The translations under genes were made by a program, and so were the position numbers. From positions 1 to 8,655 of the forward strand of contig JAGHYP010000111.1 in the NCBI GenBank assembly GCA_017743585.1: a stretch of DNA of 8,655 nucleotides. The letters are read 5' to 3'. Every line of letters starts with the position of its first letter. The stretch's first letter is position 1. The notes beneath the pieces were generated by a model. It made no database searches and was not told where the DNA came from. It saw only the letters and a list, made by a program, of their open reading frames with translations. The stretch comes from Chloroflexota bacterium. GTDB lineage: Bacteria; Chloroflexota; Anaerolineae; Aggregatilineales; UBA2796. Of the stretch, positions 6,020 through 8,655 are shown piece after piece.

Positions 6020-6828
6020 GGCGCTTGTGTCCCCTCGCGTGATAGCGTCGGCAGCGCATCAGGCGCGCCTAGGACGCTCGGCGCAGCAGTCGGCAAGCGC
6101 TCCACTTGCGGCACCTCCACGCTGATCGAGCGATCGTTGTAGTCGAAAAGTTCCATCGTCCACGTCGTCGGCTCAGGCTGCTGCGCGCCGGCTGTCTCAG
6201 GCTGCACAAGGACAATGCGCTCGACTCGTCCGTTCTCGGCGTTGATGTAAATTTCGGCGTTGGCAATGCCCGTGCCGCGAATCAGGTTGACTGTGACCGC
6301 GCTGATATCGGCGACGCTCGCCTTGCCGCTGATGTGATGGACGCGCGTGCCGAACAAATCCACCACGCCGTTGTAGGTCAGGTCAGTGAGCGCGTTGAGC
6401 GCGTATTTGATGCCCAGCTCGCCGCGAATCAGCTGATCGGCGTTGAAGCCGGGCGAAAATTGCATGTTCAGCCAGCGGTTCGCCGTCAGCAGGGCGTGCT
6501 TCATGTACTGCTCATTGCCGACTGCCACGATGTCGATCTGCCCTGCCACGCCGCCGACGGCAGCGCTCACTCGCGCGCTGACCTTATCAGGCGCGACGTA
6601 AACGCCATCGGCGCTGTTGAAGGAGATCAGGTTTGCGTCGTCAATGAAGGCGGGCGCGCCTGTCAGCTGGAGCTTGAAGCGCAAGGCGCTCGCAGTTTGG
6701 ATATCGGCGGCGGCGGCGCTGAGCAGCGCGCGCGGATCGGGGGGCGGGGTAGGCGTGGCAGCAGGCGCGCCGCTGCACGCCGCAAGCATCAGACACGTCA
6801 GAAGTATGGCGGCTTGCGAGCTGCGCAT
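6016..6828 (-). CDS. LppX/LprAFG-family lipid-binding lipoprotein
   Basis: This is an exported lipoprotein of 270 residues. The N-terminus has a short charged start, a hydrophobic core (AAILLTCLML) and a lipobox LAAC with Cys18 as the acylation site. A proline/threonine spacer follows (APAATPTPPP). Residues 32-245 show the alternating beta pattern of the LppX_LprAFG fold: an initial helix (ALLSAAAADIQTASALRFKL), then strands such as DKVSARVSAAVGGVAGQIDI and VGNEQYMK, NRWLNMQFSPG, and TRVHHISGKASVADI. C-terminal strands carry ENGRVERIVLVQPE and WTMELFDYND. In characterised relatives (mycobacterial LprG, LppX) the fold encloses a lipid-holding pocket. Residues 245-270 are a Pro/Ala-rich tail. 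GAGGAA lies 4 nt before the ATG. The stop overlaps the MFS start by 4 bp. The family call comes from fold pattern, lipobox and partner gene, so it is probable rather than certain. Confidence 0.78.
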   Translation of the reverse strand: MRSSQAAILLTCLMLAACSGAPAATPTPPPDPRALLSAAAADIQTASALRFKLQLTGAPAFIDDANLISFNSADGVYVAPDKVSARVSAAVGGVAGQIDIVAVGNEQYMKHALLTANRWLNMQFSPGFNADQLIRGELGIKYALNALTDLTYNGVVDLFGTRVHHISGKASVADISAVTVNLIRGTGIANAEIYINAENGRVERIVLVQPETAGAQQPEPTTWTMELFDYNDRSISVEVPQVERLPTAAPSVLGAPDALPTLSREGTQAP

Positions 6829-6839
6829 GAGATTCCTCG

Positions 6840-6856
6840 GCTATCTCAGCTATCTC
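6840..6856. repeat. Short tandem repeat in the lipoprotein leader
   Basis: GCTATCTC occurs at 6840-6847 and 6849-6856 (9-bp period), which reads GAGATAGC twice in the mRNA just before the GAGGAA ribosome site. It is small and may be coincidental. Confidence 0.5.
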
Positions 6857-6878
6857 GTGATTTTCTTCAACCTGAAGT

Positions 6879-6887
6879 AGTATAGCA
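6879..6887 (-). promoter_or_regulatory. Extended -10 promoter of the lipoprotein-MFS operon
   Basis: TGCTATACT on the minus strand has a near-consensus -10 (TATACT, 6884-6879) directly preceded by TGC, the extended -10 signature. The best -35 positions (about 6902-6907, CAGGTC) are poor, consistent with an extended -10 promoter. It lies about 50 bp upstream of the lipoprotein ATG and is divergent from the tRNA promoter. Confidence 0.55.
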
Positions 6888-6910
6888 CACACGCCTTCCC
6901 AGACCTGCCC

Positions 6911-6939
6911 TTGACGATCTGCTGCAAATCGGCTACGAT
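6911..6939 (+). promoter_or_regulatory. Promoter of the tRNA-Ala gene
   Basis: TTGACG (6911-6916) and TACGAT (6934-6939) are separated by exactly 17 bp. The -35 matches consensus at five of six positions and the -10 at four of six. The expected start near 6946 is about 10 nt before the mature tRNA 5' end. Confidence 0.7.
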
Positions 6940-6955
6940 TACACCAGCGCTATAC

Positions 6956-7028
<73 letters not shown>

Positions 7029-7032
7029 CACG

Positions 7033-7068
7033 CGACCTGCCACGATCGCTTGGCAGGTCGTTTTGTTT
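7033..7068 (+). terminator. Intrinsic terminator of the tRNA-Ala gene
   Basis: CGACCTGCCA (7033-7042) pairs perfectly with TGGCAGGTCG (7051-7060) across an 8-nt loop, giving a 10-bp stem. TTTTGTTT follows immediately. It starts 5 nt after the tRNA 3' end, so the tRNA is a single-gene transcript. Confidence 0.92.
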
Positions 7069-7091
7069 GTGACTACATTTGCGACTATATT
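7063..7091 (+). promoter_or_regulatory. Possible promoter for the small membrane gene and fmt
   Basis: TTGTTT (7063-7068) and TATATT (7086-7091) are spaced 17 bp. The -10 matches at five of six positions, while the -35 is weak. The -35 lies within the U-tract of the tRNA terminator. The predicted start near 7098 precedes the ATG at 7122. Confidence 0.4.
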
Positions 7092-7094
7092 TGC
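7071..7094. repeat. 12-bp imperfect tandem repeat
   Basis: GACTACATTTGC (7071-7082) is followed directly by GACTATATTTGC (7083-7094), with one mismatch. It lies between the tRNA terminator and the small membrane gene and overlaps the proposed -10. Confidence 0.8.
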
Positions 7095-7121
7095 CCAAAA
7101 CGCTCATCTGAGAGCCCGGTG

Positions 7122-7316
7122 ATGAATCCGCAGCGTCTGTTCGCTCATGTGCCGCGCCGCCTGCTGAACTTGGTGGCAATTGGCGTCGGTTTGCCGTGCA
7201 TATTGATCGTCAACGCCTTGAATTGGTCGGCTGTGGCGGGCTTCGCTTTCACGGCCGCGCTCATCCTGAGCAGCTTGCTCGTCCTTGCTGCGCTCTATCC
7301 GAAGAAAGAGCGGTGA
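7122..7316 (+). CDS. Small two-helix membrane protein of unknown function
   Basis: The 64-residue protein starts MNPQRLFAHVPRRLLN, has hydrophobic helices at about 15-32 (LNLVAIGVGLPCILIV) and 37-58, a short NALNW turn between them and a basic end (PKKER). With Arg/His-rich N and Lys/Arg C ends, both termini probably face the cytoplasm. I chose the ATG at 7122, with a weak GAGAG 7 nt upstream, because the longer in-frame option (TTG at 7050) begins inside the tRNA terminator hairpin. The stop lies 3 bp before the fmt GTG, so the two are probably co-transcribed and coupled. I do not recognise the family. The frame is short, but its hydrophobic pattern and tight spacing support a real gene. Confidence 0.6.
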   Translation: MNPQRLFAHVPRRLLNLVAIGVGLPCILIVNALNWSAVAGFAFTAALILSSLLVLAALYPKKER

Positions 7317-7319
7317 GCT

Positions 7320-8267
7320 GTGCCATATCGCGTCATTTTCATGGGGACGCCCGAGTTCGCCGTGCCGGCGTTGCGCGCGCTGCTCGAAGCGCCCGAGTTC
7401 GCTGTGGTATGCGTCGTGACTCAGCCTGATCGGCCCGCTGGACGCGGCCAGAAGCTGCAGATGCCGCCTATCAAGCAGGTCGCTTTGGCGCACGGTGTGC
7501 CGATCCTGCAGCCGCAAAAGTTGCGCGAGCCGGGTGTCTTCGAGCAGTTGCAAGCCTATGCGCCCGATCTGATCGTGGTCGCCGCTTTTGGGCAGATTCT
7601 GCGGCAGGACGTGCTGGAGCTGCCGCGCTACGGCTGCATCAATGTCCATGCGTCGCTGTTGCCGCGCTGGCGCGGCGCGGCGCCGATCCAAGCCGCCATT
7701 CGCGCAGGCGACTCTGAGACAGGCGTCACCATCATGCTGATGGACGCAGGCCTAGACACGGGCGATGTATTGCGGCAACGCGCCATACCGATCGCGCCGA
7801 ATGAGACAGGGCAAACGCTGCACGACAAACTGGCGGCGCTCGGCGGCGAGCTGCTGATCGAGACGCTGCGCGATTACTTGAGCGGCAAGATCGCGCCGCA
7901 GCCACAAGATGACGCTGCGCACACCTACGCGCCAATGCTCAAAAAGGAAGACGGCCTGATCAACTGGACGGACTCGGCGCTCAGCATTGCGCGGCAAGTG
8001 CGCGCTTACTACCCGTATCCAATCGCCTACACAGCTTGGCGAGGGCAGCTTCTGAAGATTTTGCCCGCCGCAGCGCCTGACTCGGTCACAGTGCGTGCGG
8101 GCAACGCCGAGCCAGGCGAGGTGATCGCTCACGGTGACGGGATCGCCATCGGCACGGGCGACGGACTGTACGTGCCACAACAGGTGCAATTGGCGGGCAG
8201 GGCCGCGCAAGCCATCCGCGACTTCCTGAACGGGCACAGGGCGATCATCGGCGCTCGGCTCGGCTGA
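7320..8267 (+). CDS. fmt: Methionyl-tRNA formyltransferase
   Basis: This cytoplasmic enzyme transfers a formyl group from 10-formyltetrahydrofolate to the amino group of initiator Met-tRNA. The length of 315 residues is normal. The N-terminal Rossmann domain begins RVIFMGTPEFAVPALRALL (4-22), followed by VVTQPDRPAGRGQKL (the flexible loop region that contacts the tRNA). The catalytic residues Asn108, His110 and Asp146 fall in INVHASLLPRWRGAAPIQ (107-124) and MDAGLDTGD (141-149), the same numbering as the E. coli enzyme. HTYAPMLKKEDGLINW (201-216) leads to the C-terminal OB-like tRNA-binding domain (about 220-315). The start is GTG at 7320, supported by the MPYRVIFMG alignment. Upstream spacing to AAAGAG is about 10 nt. 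The common partner def is not adjacent. Its neighbours are tRNA-Ala, the small membrane gene and an ABC permease. Confidence 0.98.
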   Translation: MPYRVIFMGTPEFAVPALRALLEAPEFAVVCVVTQPDRPAGRGQKLQMPPIKQVALAHGVPILQPQKLREPGVFEQLQAYAPDLIVVAAFGQILRQDVLELPRYGCINVHASLLPRWRGAAPIQAAIRAGDSETGVTIMLMDAGLDTGDVLRQRAIPIAPNETGQTLHDKLAALGGELLIETLRDYLSGKIAPQPQDDAAHTYAPMLKKEDGLINWTDSALSIARQVRAYYPYPIAYTAWRGQLLKILPAAAPDSVTVRAGNAEPGEVIAHGDGIAIGTGDGLYVPQQVQLAGRAAQAIRDFLNGHRAIIGARLG

Positions 8268-8271
8268 TGGC

Positions 8272-8277
8272 TATAAT
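8272..8277 (+). promoter_or_regulatory. Consensus -10 upstream of the ABC permease gene
   Basis: TATAAT is a perfect -10 hexamer, 5 bp past the fmt stop and 70 bp before the permease start. No convincing -35 is seen 16-18 bp upstream (CGGCGC at 17), so an activator may be needed, or the match may be chance. Confidence 0.4.
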
Positions 8278-8301
8278 CTCGATCAGCTCAAACGAGGCTC
8301 G

Positions 8302-8330
8302 AGTGAACTAAGTGAACCAATTGAGTGAAC
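8302..8330 (+). repeat. Three AGTGAAC direct repeats in the leader
   Basis: AGTGAAC occurs at 8302-8308, 8311-8317 and 8324-8330, between the TATAAT box and the GAGGAA ribosome site of the permease gene. The position suits an operator or an RNA-level control site. No known regulator motif is recognised. Confidence 0.6.
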
Positions 8331-8346
8331 TGACGAGGAACGCGCC

Positions 8347-8655
8347 GTGAGCAGACGTTGGCTCTCTGTCGTCTCGCCGCTCATCTTGATCGGAGCGTGG
8401 GAGTTGGCTGTGGCGCAAGGCTGGCTGGATCGGCGTTTCATCCCGCAGCCTTCACAAGTAGTGGTCGAGCTGCAGCGGATGTTGGAGAGCGGGCGGCTCT
8501 GGCAAGAGCTGGGCATCAGCTTGCTGCGCATCGCGCTCGGCTTTTTGCTAGGCGGCTTGCTGGGCATCGCGCTCGGCTTGCTGATCGGCATCAGCACGAC
8601 GGCGAGCGCTTTGCTGCGCCCGATCATCACTGCGATCAATCCAATTCCCAAAATC
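8347..8655 (+). CDS. SsuC/TauC-type ABC transporter permease (partial, 5' part)
   Basis: The first 103 residues are visible, and the gene runs off the right edge in frame. The GTG start has GAGGAA 6 nt upstream. TM1 spans about 7-23 (SVVSPLILIGAWELAV). The family landmark FIPQPSQVVVELQRML (31-46) follows, then LWQELGISLLRIALGFLLGG (51-70) opening the permease domain, a Gly-rich helix at 65-85 and LLRPIITAINPIPKI (89-103). This pattern is typical of permeases importing sulfonates, taurine, nitrate, pyrimidine precursors or similar small molecules with a SsuA/TauA-type binding protein and a SsuB-type ATPase. The substrate cannot be told from this fragment, because the partner genes are outside the window. 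It would sit in the cytoplasmic membrane. Confidence 0.9.
   Translation, partial: MSRRWLSVVSPLILIGAWELAVAQGWLDRRFIPQPSQVVVELQRMLESGRLWQELGISLLRIALGFLLGGLLGIALGLLIGISTTASALLRPIITAINPIPKI

Noticed and set aside
6106..6885. Plus-strand frame of 259 codons opposite the lipoprotein gene
   Set aside because: It is fully antisense to a gene with a clear lipobox, ribosome site and coupled partner, and its sequence is rich in Arg, His and Asp without domain features. Such shadows are common in GC-rich DNA.
7050..7121. Upstream extension of the small membrane gene from a TTG start
   Set aside because: The TTG lies in the second arm of the tRNA terminator stem and the added residues (CDYICDYIC) come from the 12-bp tandem repeat, so ATG at 7122 is preferred.
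7104..7691. Minus-strand frame of 195 codons opposite the fmt 5' part
   Set aside because: It overlaps the highly conserved fmt catalytic region in antisense, and the product is Gln/Arg/His-rich, with no membrane or domain pattern.
8528..8579. 16-bp direct repeat GCATCGCGCTCGGCTT (8528-8543 and 8564-8579)
   Set aside because: It is in-frame coding for the Gly/Leu-rich helix (RIALGF and GIALGL) that is repetitive across this permease family, so no separate element is needed.
8283..8651. Minus-strand frame of 122 codons at the right end
   Set aside because: It is the shadow of the SsuC/TauC-type permease, which has a ribosome site and clear family motifs.

Overview
The window looks like a chromosomal segment from a fairly GC-rich, free-living bacterium, most plausibly a member of the Chloroflexota. 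This is an inference from several features together: an elaborated Pst phosphate transporter, a Pho-box-like array of CTTAA units at 11-bp spacing, an LprG-type lipoprotein outside Actinobacteria, and codon use that is GC-rich but not extreme at third positions. No rRNA or other phylogenetic marker is present, so the assignment is tentative. I see no IS element, CRISPR array, prophage or plasmid gene.

Layout. Everything left of about 6.83 kb reads on the minus strand. First in transcription order is a two-gene operon of an LppX/LprAFG-type lipoprotein (6828-6016) and a 14-helix DHA2-type MFS exporter (6019-4259). They overlap by 4 bp and are driven by an extended -10 promoter. This repeats the gene order of the mycobacterial lprG-P55 (Rv1411c-Rv1410c) operon. 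A 371-bp intergenic stretch follows, holding a five-unit 11-bp-periodic Pho-box-like array and a -10 element. These drive pstS (3887-2511), pstC (2397-1180) and pstA (1183 to the left edge). All three Pst genes are unusual. PstS is fused to a complete FAS1 (fasciclin) domain. PstC has a beta-rich insertion of about 88 residues. PstA has a long multi-helix N-terminal extension, and its usual permease domain lies beyond the edge. A terminator-like hairpin separates pstS from pstC and may lower expression of the permeases relative to the binding protein.

Right of 6.9 kb everything reads on the plus strand. There is a tRNA-Ala(CGC) gene with its own promoter and intrinsic terminator, then a small two-helix membrane protein, then fmt (methionyl-tRNA formyltransferase). 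Last is the 5' part of an SsuC/TauC-type ABC permease cut by the right edge, preceded by a TATAAT box and three AGTGAAC repeats.

Functionally, the left half is cell-envelope transport: Pho-controlled phosphate uptake and, by analogy, lipid export. The right half is translation initiation (tRNA, fmt) next to the start of an anion or organosulfur-type uptake system. The points most worth a second look are the FAS1-PstS fusion, the expanded periplasmic parts of PstC and PstA, the LprG-P55-like pair and the Pho-box-like array.
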